Shown piece by piece: positions 21,615 to 31,398 of a stretch of DNA of 64,000 bases. The stretch is taken from the NCBI RefSeq assembly GCF_000513115.1, contig NZ_BAUU01000006.1, positions 95,477 to 159,476 of the forward strand. The letters are read 5' to 3'. The number at the start of each line of letters is the position of its first letter. The stretch's first letter is position 1. The notes below the pieces were generated by a model, which did no database searches, was not told where the DNA came from, and saw nothing but the letters and a program-made list of their open reading frames with translations. Both the position numbers and the translations under genes were made by a program. Source of the stretch: Halalkalibacter hemicellulosilyticusJCM 9152 (GTDB lineage: Bacteria; Bacillota; Bacilli; Bacillales; Bacillaceae_D).

Positions 21615-23232
21615 ATGAAAGAAATATCAAATCCGATATTAAAAGGGTTTAATCCCGATCCGTCTATCATAAGAGTTGGGGAAGACTATTATATTGCAAC
21701 ATCAACCTTTGAATGGTTTCCTGGGGTGCAGATTCACCATTCACGAGATTTAGTAAATTGGGATGTCATTACCCACCCTGTTAGTGAAAAGCAGATTGAT
21801 ATGATAGGTAATCCAGACTCCGGTGGAGTGTGGGCACCTTGCTTGAGCTACGATAATGGCGTCTATTATTTAGTATATACAAATGTTATTCATCATATGG
21901 GACCTTTTAAGGATACACACAACTATTTGATTACAGCTACTAATATAATGGGGCCGTGGTCAGAGCCGATTTATTTAAACAGCAGTGGGTTTGATCCATC
22001 ATTGTTTCATGATGATGACGGGAAGAAATGGATGTTAAATATGATTTGGGATCATCGTAAAAATAAGAATTCGTTTGCAGGGATTGTTATGCAAGAATAC
22101 TCAGAGAGAGAAAAGAGCTTAGTAGGTCCGATCTATAACATCTTTAAAGGTACTGAGCTTGGACTGACGGAAGGACCACACATTTATAAGCATAATGGCT
22201 ACTATTATTTAATGACAGCAGAAGGGGGAACGAGATGGAATCATGCGATTACCGTTGCTCGTTCGACTCAGTTAACAGGTCCTTATGAAGTAGACCCTCA
22301 AGGTCCGATGCTGACATCCGCTCATAAGCCTGAGCTAGAGCTACAAAAGGCAGGTCATGGTAGTCTTGTAACAACTCCTAATGATGAGCTCTATCTTGTT
22401 CACTTATGCGGACGACCTGTAAAGCCATCAGGGAACTGTATTCTCGGTCGGGAAACGGCGATCCAATTGTGTGAATGGACAGAAGACGGTTGGCTTCGAC
22501 TAGTTAATGGTGGCAATGATCCTCAAGTTACAATTGCTGCTCCTTCTTTACCTGAATATCGATTTCATTCAATAGCGGGGCGTGTTGATTTTTCTGTGGA
22601 CCGACTGCCGATTGAATTTCAATCATTACGAGAGCCACAACATGAAGGTTGGCTATCCTTGAAGGATAGACCAGGATTTCTCCGTTTGAAAGGAAGGGAG
22701 TCGTTATCCTCAACACAGCGCCAAAGCTTAATTGCGAGAAGACAACAAGCGTTTTCGATAGAGGTAAAAACGGTCATAGAGTATAATCCAGAAAGCTTTC
22801 AACAAATGGCGGGACTCATCTATTATTACAATACGAGAAACTATCATTATGTATTTGTTAGTTATGATGATGAATTTGGGAAATATGTAGGGGTGATGTC
22901 GAGAAATCGTGGAGTCTATGAAGAGCTTATACAAAATTGGATCTCGATAGAAGAAGGCAAGAGAATTTATTTAAAGGCAGATATTCATCATACTGAGCTG
23001 CAATTTTTTGTTTCGACAGACGGTGATCAGTGGATCGAAGCAGGACCTACATTAGATGCAAGTGTTATTTCTGATGAAAATGCAGAACTGGTGAAGGATG
23101 GAGTGGCTCTTGATCAAGGATTTACAGGAGCATTTGTCGGACTGTGTGCTCAAGATTTAAGTGGGCGCAAAAAACATGCTGATTTTGGTTATTTTCAATA
23201 CGATGAACGTAGGGGGGGAGTATGGATCATGA
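21615..23232 (+). CDS. GH43 beta-xylosidase
   Basis: About 538 residues, the usual length for XynB-type GH43 enzymes that release xylose from xylooligomers in the cytoplasm. The start NPILKGFNPDPSIIRVGEDYYIATSTFEWFPGVQIHHS holds the catalytic base Asp. The VWAPCLSY, GFDPSLFHDDDGKKW and LTEGPHIYKHNGYYYLM blocks hold the second Asp and the acid Glu. A C-terminal beta-sandwich follows from about residue 330. As printed, the frame reads through into the next gene. If the G7 run at 23212-23218 is really G6, the protein ends at a TGA overlapping the next ATG (ATGA), the normal arrangement; I end it there. Confidence 0.9.
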
Positions 23233-24287
23233 GTGGAAAAATGAAAGCAGCGGTTTTAAATAAGCCACTAGATATTGAAATAAAAGAGAGAGACATTCCT
23301 ACGATCGATGAGCATGAAATATTAGTAAAAGTCTATTGTATAGGTGTTTGTGGCTCGGATGTTCACTATTATGAGCACGGAAAAATTGGACGTTACGTCG
23401 TGAAGGAGCCGATTATTTTAGGGCATGAGTTATCTGGGGATGTTGTATCGGTAGGAGCGGCCGTTGATCATCTTTCAGTTGGTGATCGTGTCGCAATTGA
23501 GCCAGGTGTGACGTGCGGGACATGCCAATATTGCAAATCTGGACGTTATAACCTATGTCCTGATGTCGTCTTCATGGCAACACCTCCTGTAGATGGGGCT
23601 TGGGCTGACTATGTCAAAATTCGAGCAGATTTTGCCTTTAGATTACCTGATTCAATGAGCTATGAAGAGGGAGCGTTATTAGAGCCACTATCGGTTGGGT
23701 ATCATTCGATGGTACGTGGTAGTGTTCAGCCTTCTGATCGAGTCTTTATAAGTGGTTTAGGGCCAATAGGCTTACTGGCTGTGCAAGCAGCAAAATTATT
23801 TGGTGTGACTGAAATATATGCAAGTGACATTGCCCCATTTCGGAGGCAGCTAGCTGAAGAACTTGGTATTACAGCCGTTCTAAATCCGTTAGAAGGAGAT
23901 GTCAATCAACAACTTAACGACTTAACTAATGGGAACGGGATTGATGTCGTGATTGAAACATCAGGTAATGCCAAGGCAATCGGTGACACGGTTCGTGTTG
24001 TGAAACGAGGTGGACGGATTGTGTTAGTCGGCATGCCGGTTCAAGATGAGATCCCATTGAATGTCAATCAGCTTATTGATGCCGAATTAAATGTTCATGG
24101 AGTATTTCGCTATGTGAATACGTACACTGCGGCAATACAGTCGTTATCAAACTCGGACCTGTCGATTCATAAAATCATCACTCATAAATATGCGCTTAAA
24201 GATATTAAGGAAGCGGTCGAAATGGCTAGAACAGAAAAGGCTACGAGTATTAAAATTATGATTTATCCAGATGAGGAGAAGATGTGA
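23229..24287 (+). CDS. Zinc-dependent polyol (xylitol/sorbitol-type) dehydrogenase
   Basis: About 352 residues of the medium-chain dehydrogenase superfamily. Catalytic zinc ligands are in GVCGSDVHYY and GHELSGDVV; the structural-zinc loop is CGTCQYCKSGRYNLC; the NAD-binding fold begins at ISGLGPIGLLAVQAAKLFG. The closest match is sorbitol/xylitol dehydrogenase, which interconverts polyols and ketoses with NAD. In this locus it could handle xylitol, D-xylulose or another product of xylan breakdown (inference). A G-rich ribosome site (the G7 run) lies about 10 bases before ATG 23229. The in-frame fusion to GH43 is probably an artefact. Confidence 0.9.
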   Translation: MSGKMKAAVLNKPLDIEIKERDIPTIDEHEILVKVYCIGVCGSDVHYYEHGKIGRYVVKEPIILGHELSGDVVSVGAAVDHLSVGDRVAIEPGVTCGTCQYCKSGRYNLCPDVVFMATPPVDGAWADYVKIRADFAFRLPDSMSYEEGALLEPLSVGYHSMVRGSVQPSDRVFISGLGPIGLLAVQAAKLFGVTEIYASDIAPFRRQLAEELGITAVLNPLEGDVNQQLNDLTNGNGIDVVIETSGNAKAIGDTVRVVKRGGRIVLVGMPVQDEIPLNVNQLIDAELNVHGVFRYVNTYTAAIQSLSNSDLSIHKIITHKYALKDIKEAVEMARTEKATSIKIMIYPDEEKM

Positions 24288-25001
24288 ATGGTAAATGTAC
24301 ATCAAACAGTCTTTATCACAGGTGGAGCGAGAGGTCTAGGGTTGGAGTTATCAAAGAAGTATTTAGAGGAAGGATTTCGTGTCTTTGCTGGAATTCGTCA
24401 GTCTACTCGAATGACCGATCAATTAGAAAATCTCTACCCTAAACAATATAAAGTGATTCAAGTTGATGTTTCCGATGATCAATCTGTGAAGGCAGCTGCG
24501 ATCAAAGTAAAAAAACAGATAGAGCAGTTAGATATTGTGATTAATAATGCGGCTGTCCGCTTTAAAGAAACGCTATTCCCTTTACCGGAAATAGATATCA
24601 ATACGTCAATAAAGGCATTTAACATTAATACACTTGGTCCTTTAAGAGTTGCGAAGTATTTTGCTGATTTGATTAAGAAAGGGGAGGTGAAGGTTTGGGT
24701 TAATATCTCTTCAGAAGCGGGGAGTATTGCGAATTGTCAACGAAAAAGTGAGTTTGATTATTGTATGTCAAAGGCTGCCCTTAATATGCAAAGTGCGCTC
24801 CTACAAAACGAATGGAAGGAAGATCAAGTGAAGGTATTGGCGATTCATCCAGGATGGATGAAAACGGATATGGGTGGAGAGCGGGCACCTTTAAGTCCGA
24901 GGGAATCGGCACAGTCAATTTATAAAACAATTAATCAAAACAAAGGTAAGATTGAAGAGTCAATCTTTATTGACTATGAGGGTATACCTTACCCATGGTA
25001 A
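24288..25001 (+). CDS. Short-chain dehydrogenase/reductase
   Basis: A 237-residue classical SDR: nucleotide-binding TGGARGLGLELSKKY near residue 10, the NNAAV motif, and the catalytic Tyr-Lys pair in YCMSKAALNMQ. It starts directly after the dehydrogenase stop codon, with GAGGAGAAG as ribosome site. It probably reduces a carbonyl or oxidises an alcohol derived from a pentose, but the substrate is not evident. Confidence 0.9.
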   Translation: MVNVHQTVFITGGARGLGLELSKKYLEEGFRVFAGIRQSTRMTDQLENLYPKQYKVIQVDVSDDQSVKAAAIKVKKQIEQLDIVINNAAVRFKETLFPLPEIDINTSIKAFNINTLGPLRVAKYFADLIKKGEVKVWVNISSEAGSIANCQRKSEFDYCMSKAALNMQSALLQNEWKEDQVKVLAIHPGWMKTDMGGERAPLSPRESAQSIYKTINQNKGKIEESIFIDYEGIPYPW

Positions 25002-25034
25002 CTTTTTAATTTGTAGCGGATGGAGTGATTACGG

Positions 25035-27146
25035 ATGAGAGAGAATCTATTTTACAATGCACACCACTCACCAATTGGAGCGTTTGCTAGTTTTACTCTT
25101 GGCTTTAAAGGGGCGAAAGGTGGATTAGGGCTGGAGCTTGATAAGCCGGCAAATGAAAATGTGTATATAGGATTAGAAAGTAGAGAAACGGGTTATTATG
25201 AAGCATTGCCGTTCTTTGGGGATAATGCGGAGGATTTAGCTAGATTTGCGCTGGGAAACGATGAAACTATCGGAGGAGATCAACTAATTCGTCATTTTGC
25301 TGATGATGAGATTAAGAGAGAGCTCAAGCTTGGCACGGATACGTGGAAAGCTTGAGATTTACAATTTACGATTTATAATCCAGTTCGATCGGTGCCTGAT
25401 CCAAGAGAAGCATCAGCAGATGAGTTGAAAGACGCTATTTTGCCAGCGGTTTTCGTCAAGATGACGATTGATAATACGAGTAGTGACAAGGAAAGAAGAG
25501 CTTTCTTTGGTTATCAAGGAAACGACTCGTATACGGCAATGCGCCGATTAGAGGATACGAATGATGGTGAATTTGTTGGTGTTGGTCAAGGGAGACAGAC
25601 GGCGATCGTGTCGAAAGGGGAAGGCATTTGGGCTGGACAAGCCTTTTCGATTGAGAAACTTTTGACGATTGAGCACGATGTGAATTACGGCTTTGGTTTA
25701 GGGCGTGTTGGTGGATTGTTAATGAGTGTACCTCCGCGAACGAAGCAGGAATACACGTTTGTCGTGAGCTTTTATAAAGGTGATTGGGTGACAACAGGAA
25801 TTGACACGCGCTATATGTATACTCGCTTTTTTTCCTCTATTGAAGAGGTTTCATCATATGCCCTGTCACATTTTGATAGGCTCACATCAATATGTGAAGA
25901 AAGGAATCCGTTGATTGAAAAGGAACACCTTTCTGATGAACAACAATTTATGCTTGCTCATGCGATAAAAAGCTACTATGGGAACACCCAGCTTTTAGAC
26001 GATCGTCAAGGGAATGCAATATGGGTTGTGAATGAAGGCGAGTATCGCATGATGAATACATTTGATTTAACCGTCGATCAATTGTTCTTTGAATTGAAAA
26101 TGAATCCTTGGACCGTGAGAAATGAACTAGAGCTGTTTGTAGATCGTTATAGTTATTATGATGACGTGAAATTTCCAAATGGGGAAGAACGTTATTCTGG
26201 TGGAATTAGCTTCACCCATGATATGGGGGTGGCCAATTCGTTTTCAAGGCCGGGACATTCATCTTATGAAATAGCGGGCATTGATGGTTGTTTTTCATAT
26301 ATGACACATGAACAATTGATTAATTTTCTCTGCTGTATGACGGTGTACGTGGAGCAGACAGGAGATGAGGTATTTCTTGAGAAGCATAAAGGCTTAATAA
26401 AGGAAGCTTTTACGAGTATGCTTAACCGTGATCATCCGGATCCGCATAAGCGAAATGGAATTATGGGTTTGGATAGCTCAAGAACAGCAGAGGGTGCCGA
26501 AATTACGACATATGATAGTCTAGATGTTTCGCTAGGGCAAGCTCGAAATAACAGCTATATTGCTTCTAAATGCTGGGGGATGTATGTCACACTAGAGAAG
26601 CTATTTAAGCAACTCGGTGAGCGTGACTTATCTGAACAAGCGCAAATTCAAGCGAAGAAGTGTGCAACAATGCTAACCAATCAAATGACTGATGAAGGCT
26701 ATATTCCTGGAGTCATTTTAGAGGGGAATGAATCGAGGATTATTCCTGCTATTGAAGGATTGGTTTTTCCATATTTTACTGGCTGTGAACAGGCTCTTAG
26801 TCATGAAGGACCATATGCTTATTACATCAAAGCACTTATCAAACATATTCAAACGGTGTTAAAGCCTGACGTATGTTTGTTTGAAGACGGTGGTTGGAAG
26901 TTATCATCGACAAGTGACAATTCATGGTTAAGCAAAATTTACCTGTGCCAATTTATTTATCGTCACATTCTCGGTCAAGAGTGGGGTGAAGCAGGTCATG
27001 CAGCGGATCGAGCACATGTGAAATGGCTGAGGCATCCTGAATTATCTTACTGGAGCTGGAGTGATCAAATCATTGCGGGGGAGATAGCGGCAAGTCGCTA
27101 TTATCCACGTGGAGTGACGAGTATTTTATGGTTGCTTGAGGAATAG
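25035..27146 (+). CDS. GH52 beta-xylosidase, interrupted by an in-frame TGA at 25353
   Basis: About 700 residues of a GH52 enzyme, a family known mostly from Geobacillus and relatives, which hydrolyses xylooligomers. The start NLFYNAHHSPIGAFASFTLGF and the blocks MRRLEDT, WVVNEGEYRMMNTFDLTVDQ, GGISFTHDMGVANSFSRP, EITTYDSLDVSLGQARNN and WSWSDQIIAGEI agree closely with the Geobacillus enzyme recalled from memory. Codon 107 is TGA (25353-25355) between TWKA and DLQFTIYNPV; the same frame continues on both sides. The homologue has TWEAGDL, so a GGA Gly codon became TGA by one substitution. It could be a true nonsense mutation or a base-call error. The ATG follows GGAGTG. Confidence 0.9.
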
Positions 27147-27189
27147 AAATGGCTGAGGCTAAGAATCGCTAATCGGTCTGGAAGGGAGT

Positions 27190-27228
27190 TGGGGAAGTTT
27201 GATTTCTAACTTTTTCGGTGCTTTCGGT
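27190..27228 (-). repeat. Possible degenerate hairpin of repeat family A
   Basis: On the minus strand the segment CACCGAAAAAGTTAGAAATC then AAACTTCCCC resembles the terminal hairpin of repeat A copy 1 (CACCGAAAAGTTAAACATC then AAACTTTTC). It lies after the GH52 gene and may help to terminate it. Confidence 0.35.
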
Positions 27229-27293
27229 TTTTGATCTTTTTTTGTGCTCGAAATTAATTGTATAATTAAAGATATGAACATTGTATAGAAAGG

Positions 27294-27701
27294 ATGAAGA
27301 AGTTGATTCGAATTAAACAGCTTCATCACGTTAGCCTTGTATGTCGTGACTTACAGCGATCCGTGGCATTCTATCGTGATTTGATCGGCTTGGAACAAAT
27401 AGAACGTCCTGATTTTGACTTTGAGGGGGCTTGGTTTGCAATAGGTTCAGGTCAGCTACACCTCATTATTGATGAGAACCGTATCCCGAAGAACCCTAAA
27501 GAACCTCATTCGCGAAACCCCCACTTTGCTATCCGTGTAGGAGATTATCATGAAACGGTAAAGTGGTTGAAAGAGAATGAGATTGAGATTATGGAGAAGC
27601 CTTATAGTAAAAGTGGTTTCGCACAAATCTTCTGTCAAGATCCAGATGGGTACTTGATTGAATTACATGTACCACAAGAGGAATTTCGAAAATCGTTATA
27701 A
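27294..27701 (+). CDS. VOC-superfamily (glyoxalase/bleomycin-resistance fold) protein
   Basis: About 135 residues with paired beta-alpha-beta-beta-beta modules: LHHVSLVCRDLQRSVAFYRDLIGLEQIERP, then HFAIRV...ETVKWLKENEIEI and IFCQDPDGYLIELH. The metal ligands expected in this fold (His in LHHVSL, Glu in LIELH) are visible. It could be a lyase, isomerase or dioxygenase; no specific function can be given. The ATG at 27294 directly abuts GAAAGG. A TTG at 27303 would be better spaced, so the true start may be three codons later. Confidence 0.85.
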   Translation: MKKLIRIKQLHHVSLVCRDLQRSVAFYRDLIGLEQIERPDFDFEGAWFAIGSGQLHLIIDENRIPKNPKEPHSRNPHFAIRVGDYHETVKWLKENEIEIMEKPYSKSGFAQIFCQDPDGYLIELHVPQEEFRKSL

Positions 27702-27706
27702 TCGTT

Positions 27707-27748
27707 AGCGCTTGGAGACCACATCATGGCATCCGAGCGCTTCTTTTT
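27707..27748 (+). terminator. Terminator after the VOC gene
   Basis: AGCGCTTGGA (27707-27716) pairs with TCCGAGCGCT (27732-27741) with one mismatch, followed by TTCTTTTTG. Confidence 0.75.
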
Positions 27749-27767
27749 GCTATTGTTCTTTCTCTTA

Positions 27768-27806
27768 AACGCAATTAAGAAAAGCCGTTGCGTGTTTTTC
27801 TTTTTC
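27768..27806 (+). repeat. Intergenic repeat family C, partial copy
   Basis: AACGCAATTAAGAAAAGCCG then TTGCGTG and TTTTTCTTTTT matches the second half of repeat C (copies at 6799 and 48385). The 406-base gap between the VOC gene and the next GH43 gene holds this repeat, a terminator, a palindrome and a cre site. Confidence 0.6.
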
Positions 27807-27951
27807 CACATGGAACGTCATTCCGTTAATACGCAAAAAGCGAAACGTAAAAATGAAAATTAGGAAAAAGGTATGAGTAAGAATGGAAAACAGACTCTTG
27901 AGATTCTAATTGAATTATAGTAATGTTAATTTTGAAGTGAATATTTCATTT

Positions 27952-27971
27952 ATTTATTAATATTAATAAAT
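27952..27971. promoter_or_regulatory. Perfect 20-base AT-rich palindrome upstream of the arabinanase gene
   Basis: ATTTATTAATATTAATAAAT is a perfect inverted repeat about 135 bases before the GH43 start codon. It could be an operator, but AT richness makes chance symmetry more likely than at 11040. It does not match the AraR box (ATTTGTACGTACAAAT). Confidence 0.35.
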
Positions 27972-28010
27972 GTACATCTTATTAATGGAGGTGTGAATAA
28001 ATTAAATTAT

Positions 28011-28024
28011 TGTAAGCGTTTGCT
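28011..28024 (+). promoter_or_regulatory. CcpA cre site upstream of the arabinanase gene
   Basis: TGTAAGCGTTTGCT fits the cre consensus TGWAARCGYTWNCW at every position and lies 84 bases before the TTG start codon. Carbon catabolite repression of the secreted arabinanase is expected. Confidence 0.75.
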
Positions 28025-28107
28025 TTTTGGTGGCCAAAAGCAAAGATGTTAGAAACAACATGATAAGGCTCCGATGAATAAGCATATTATGGAGAGGAGT
28101 TATAAAA

Positions 28108-31018
28108 TTGAAACGAAAAAATGCCAAAAAAAGTGTTCTTTTTATATTAATGTTTTTGTTAATTATTCCTGCTCATTCATTTGCAAATGATTTAAATAGG
28201 GAGGAGGGAAAGGCGATTCCACAATTTAGAGAGGCGTCTGCGCATGATCCATCGATTATTAAGGTAGGGGATATGTATTATGCATTTGGGACTCACATTG
28301 ATGCTGCTAAATCACCTGATTTAATTAGTTGGGAAAATTTCACAAATGGATATACGACACCGAATAATACGTTATTTGGCGATTTGTCAGAGAACTTAGC
28401 CGGTTCATTCGAATGGGCTGGAGAAGATGATGCGGATAGTGCTGGTGGCTTTGCTGTATGGGCGCCAGAGGTAATTTGGAATGAGCATTATGTTCATGAA
28501 GACGGTTCGACGGGTGCTTATATGATGTATTATAGTGCGTCCTCTACTTATATTCGCTCAGCAATTGGTTATGCAGTAGCGAAGGATATTGAAGGGCCTT
28601 ATGAGTATGTTGATACGATCATGTATTCCGGATTTTTTGATCATGAAGCTTATGATAATAATAGTTCGGTCAATAAGGAATGGACAAATACGAATATACC
28701 CGATTTGATCGAGCAAGGTGTTTTCAATGAGAAAAACGAGGACTGGTTTACCGAAGATGGACGTTATAATTATAACCTGTATACAAACGCGATTGATGCG
28801 AATCTCTTTTTTGATGAGGACGGAAGGCTTTGGATGACTTATGGATCTTGGGCTGGAGGTATCTTCATTTTAGAAGTGGACAAGCAAACGGGGCAGCCGA
28901 TTTACCCTGGTGAAGATGGCGTGACTGAAGATGGTCGGATGATTGACCGTTACTTTGGAACGAAAATCTCCGGTGGGTATGGTCGTTCAGGTGAAGGGCC
29001 TTATGCTGTGTATGATGAAGAGACAGGTTACTACTTTTTATATGTAACATATGGCTGGCTTGGAGCGGATGGTGGATATCATATGCGCCAGTTTAGAGCA
29101 GAAAGTCCAGAAGGTCCGTATGTAGATGCTGCTGGAGTGAAGGCGGTATTACCAGATGAATTAGATGATGGAGTACCAGCTAATAGAGGGGGATCATTTG
29201 AGCACGCAGCTCATGGAAATAAATTAACTGGGAACTTTTTATTTAAACGTGATCTAGGTGAGCCTGGAACAGGGATTGGTGTCGGTTATATGTCACCTGG
29301 ACATAATTCTTATTATATTGATAATGAAACGGGAAAAGAATTTAACGTGTTTCATGCGCGTTTTCCTGAGGCAGGCGAGATGCATCAAATACGTGTGCAT
29401 CAAATGGTGAAAAATAGTGAGCAATGGCCAGTCATTACGCCACATCGTTATGCAGGTGAGTCAATTGAGGCGGTGACTTCTAATGAGGTGTCAGGAGCTT
29501 ACAAATATATTAATCACGGTAAAGATATTTCAGCCGAATTAGTAGAGTCGACCTGGGTGAATCTTGAAGAGGATGGTACGATAACGGGTGCTGTTGAAGG
29601 AACATGGGAGCTTTATGACGACTATCGTGTCTCGTTAACGATCGAAGGAGAAGGTTCCAGCTTCGATGGTGTCTTCCTTGAACAATGGGATGCAGTTTCA
29701 GAAAGCTGGGTTATGACGTTTAGTGCGTTATCTTCAGAAGGAGTGACTGTTTGGGGAAGTAAAGCAGAGAGTGGCTCTGATGAGGAAGTGATATCTTCCA
29801 TTAAAGAGGAACTCAACGTACTCATTCCGCAAACGGTCATCAGTCATTTATCATTGCCGACAGAAGCGGTTCGTGGTGCACAAATCGAATGGGCTTCATC
29901 AAATGAAGAGATTATTTCAACTGAGGGCTATGTGAATCGACCAGAAGTAGGCGATGAGCCAGTTGAATTAACCGCGACGATTTCATTAAATGATGAGATC
30001 GCTCAATGGAGCTCGACGGTGACGGTTTTGGCTGAAACAGAAGGGCGATTAGCGGCCTACTATGATTTTGATGGTCAATTAAGTGACTTAACTGGCAACT
30101 TTGAGGATGGTACGGTAACGGGAGATCGAATAAATAATGAAGGTGGTCAAATTTCGTATGAGGAAGGGATTGTAGGAGACGCCGCTTACTTTGATGGAGA
30201 TTCAGGTATCCGATTGCCAAATGGGTTAATTTCAAGTAGTGCGTATTCTGTTTCCTTATGGCTAAATCCTGAAGAGTTAACGGACTTTACGACAACCTTT
30301 TTTGGTGCACGGACAGAAAATAATTGGGTGAGTCTTGTTCCACGTGGTCCAGTGGGTGGTGAAACGATGATTTGGTCGGGTAGCTCCACCTTCTATGACG
30401 CTCCGGCTGGAACAACAATTGCGACAGGTGAATGGACACATGTTACATTTACCGTTGAGGAAGGTGCGATTACGTTATACTTGAATGGAGAGTCAGTCTT
30501 TACTGGAGATGACTTCCCGAATATCTTTACTACGACAGATGCGGCTTTTGCTCTCGGTGTGAATTACTGGGATATACCTTATCAAGGGTATATGGATGAA
30601 TTGATTGTTTTCGATGGTTCTGCATTAACGGCGGCAGAGGTTGAAGAGCTTTATGAAAATCCAGGTAGCTGGCGTCCGAGCGATGAAGAACCAGTAGAAG
30701 AAGATCCTAATGGTGATGGAGGAGAACCTGAAGGAAATGGTGGCGATCCTGAAGGGGAAGAGCCAAAACCAGAAGATAATGGAGAACACTAACGGGGATG
30801 GGACAGGAAATGGCGACGGTGTTTCGGATGATGATAATGATGAGAAGTTAACGAATGATGATGAAAAAGAAGAGAAATTAGGGGCAGATGGTAGTGATGG
30901 TGAACGATTACCTGAAACAGCTACAAATGCTTATAATGCGCTTCTAATCGGGGCATTGCTTCTAATCGTTGGGATGATTGTATTTATGATTAGACGAAAA
31001 GTTACGGTGAAAGAGTGA
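28108..31018 (+). CDS. Secreted, sortase-anchored GH43 arabinanase with Ig-like and LamG-like domains, frame interrupted near 30710-30792
   Basis: Start is TTG 28108, eight bases after GGAGAGGAG. Residues 1-26 are a signal peptide ending HSFA. The GH43 domain (ASAHDPSIIKVGDMYYAFGTH, WAPEVIWNEHY, DANLFFDEDGRLWMTYGSW, SGEGPYAVY) resembles extracellular endo-arabinanases such as B. subtilis Abn2, including the C-terminal small barrel. Then come an Ig-like segment (AQIEWASSNEEIIST), a LamG/concanavalin-like domain (AAYYDFDGQLSDLTGN to GYMDELIVF) and an acidic Pro/Glu/Gly linker. The first frame ends at 30792. Another frame, open from before 30710, continues the linker and ends with LPETA, a hydrophobic segment and RRK, a sortase signal. 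One added or two lost bases join them, giving about 970 residues. The enzyme should sit on the cell wall. Confidence 0.87.
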
Positions 31019-31023
31019 TGGTC

Positions 31024-31063
31024 GAGGTGTTCTCTCTGCTGAGCAGAGGGAGCACCTCTTTTT
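31024..31063 (+). terminator. Terminator of the arabinanase gene
   Basis: GAGGTGTTCTCTCTGC pairs with GCAGAGGGAGCACCTC around a very short loop, followed by TTTTT. It begins a few bases after the stop codon at 31018. Confidence 0.88.
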
Positions 31064-31130
31064 AAAGGTGACGTTGGCTTTACTCGTTAAACGTTGATCT
31101 GAAAGAAAATCTCCCCTTATAACGTTGTAT

Positions 31131-31300
31131 GAGGTTCCTCATTCCTCTATTTCGGCTTTTGTTGCTCCTTTTGGTCTTATTTAGCTCAAATAGTGGAAGG
31201 AGGATTCCTCTTTCTTCTCAGGAAGCGGAATTTCATCGATTTAGAGGAAAGAGGAATCCCTTAGTTTTTGTACGCTCCTTATAACTCTCCGATTGAAAGA
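31131..31300 (+). repeat. Intergenic repeat family B, copy 1
   Basis: About 170 bases aligning end to end with 48001-48165 at roughly three bases in four by eye. Shared blocks include GGTTCCTCATTCCTCTATTT, AATAGTGGAAGGAGGATTCC and CGATTTAGAGGAA. The two ends are inverted repeats of each other (GGTTCCTCATTCCTCTATTT with the complement of ATTTAGAGGAAAGAGGAATCC), and the middle GGAGGATTCCTC is itself palindromic, so the element folds into several arms. It occupies the gap between two convergent genes. Confidence 0.75.
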
Positions 31301-31308
31301 CAAACAAG

Positions 31309-31338
31309 AAACACAGAGTCATATCAACTCTGTGTTTT
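31309..31338. terminator. Hairpin between convergent genes
   Basis: AAACACAGAGT (31309-31319) pairs perfectly with ACTCTGTGTTT (31327-31337) and is followed by TTTC. It could end transcription from either side, most plausibly the minus-strand oxidoreductase gene. Confidence 0.6.
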
Positions 31339-31398
31339 TCGAAGTTTCTTTTAACTTGAGTACTCGATTAAAGTTGTAAATGCGCAGCTTAGCTTTTC

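Noticed and set aside
21615..24287. A single 890-residue bifunctional GH43-dehydrogenase
   Set aside because: The fusion depends on one base in a G7 run; each half is a complete, normal-length protein, and the second has its own ribosome site and ATG.
25353..25355. Selenocysteine at the TGA in GH52
   Set aside because: The homologous position is Gly, not Cys, and I see no obvious SECIS-like hairpin just after the codon; a substitution is the simpler explanation.
27952..27971. AraR operator before the arabinanase gene
   Set aside because: The palindrome lacks the GTAC core of AraR boxes; it is kept only as an unassigned AT-rich palindrome.
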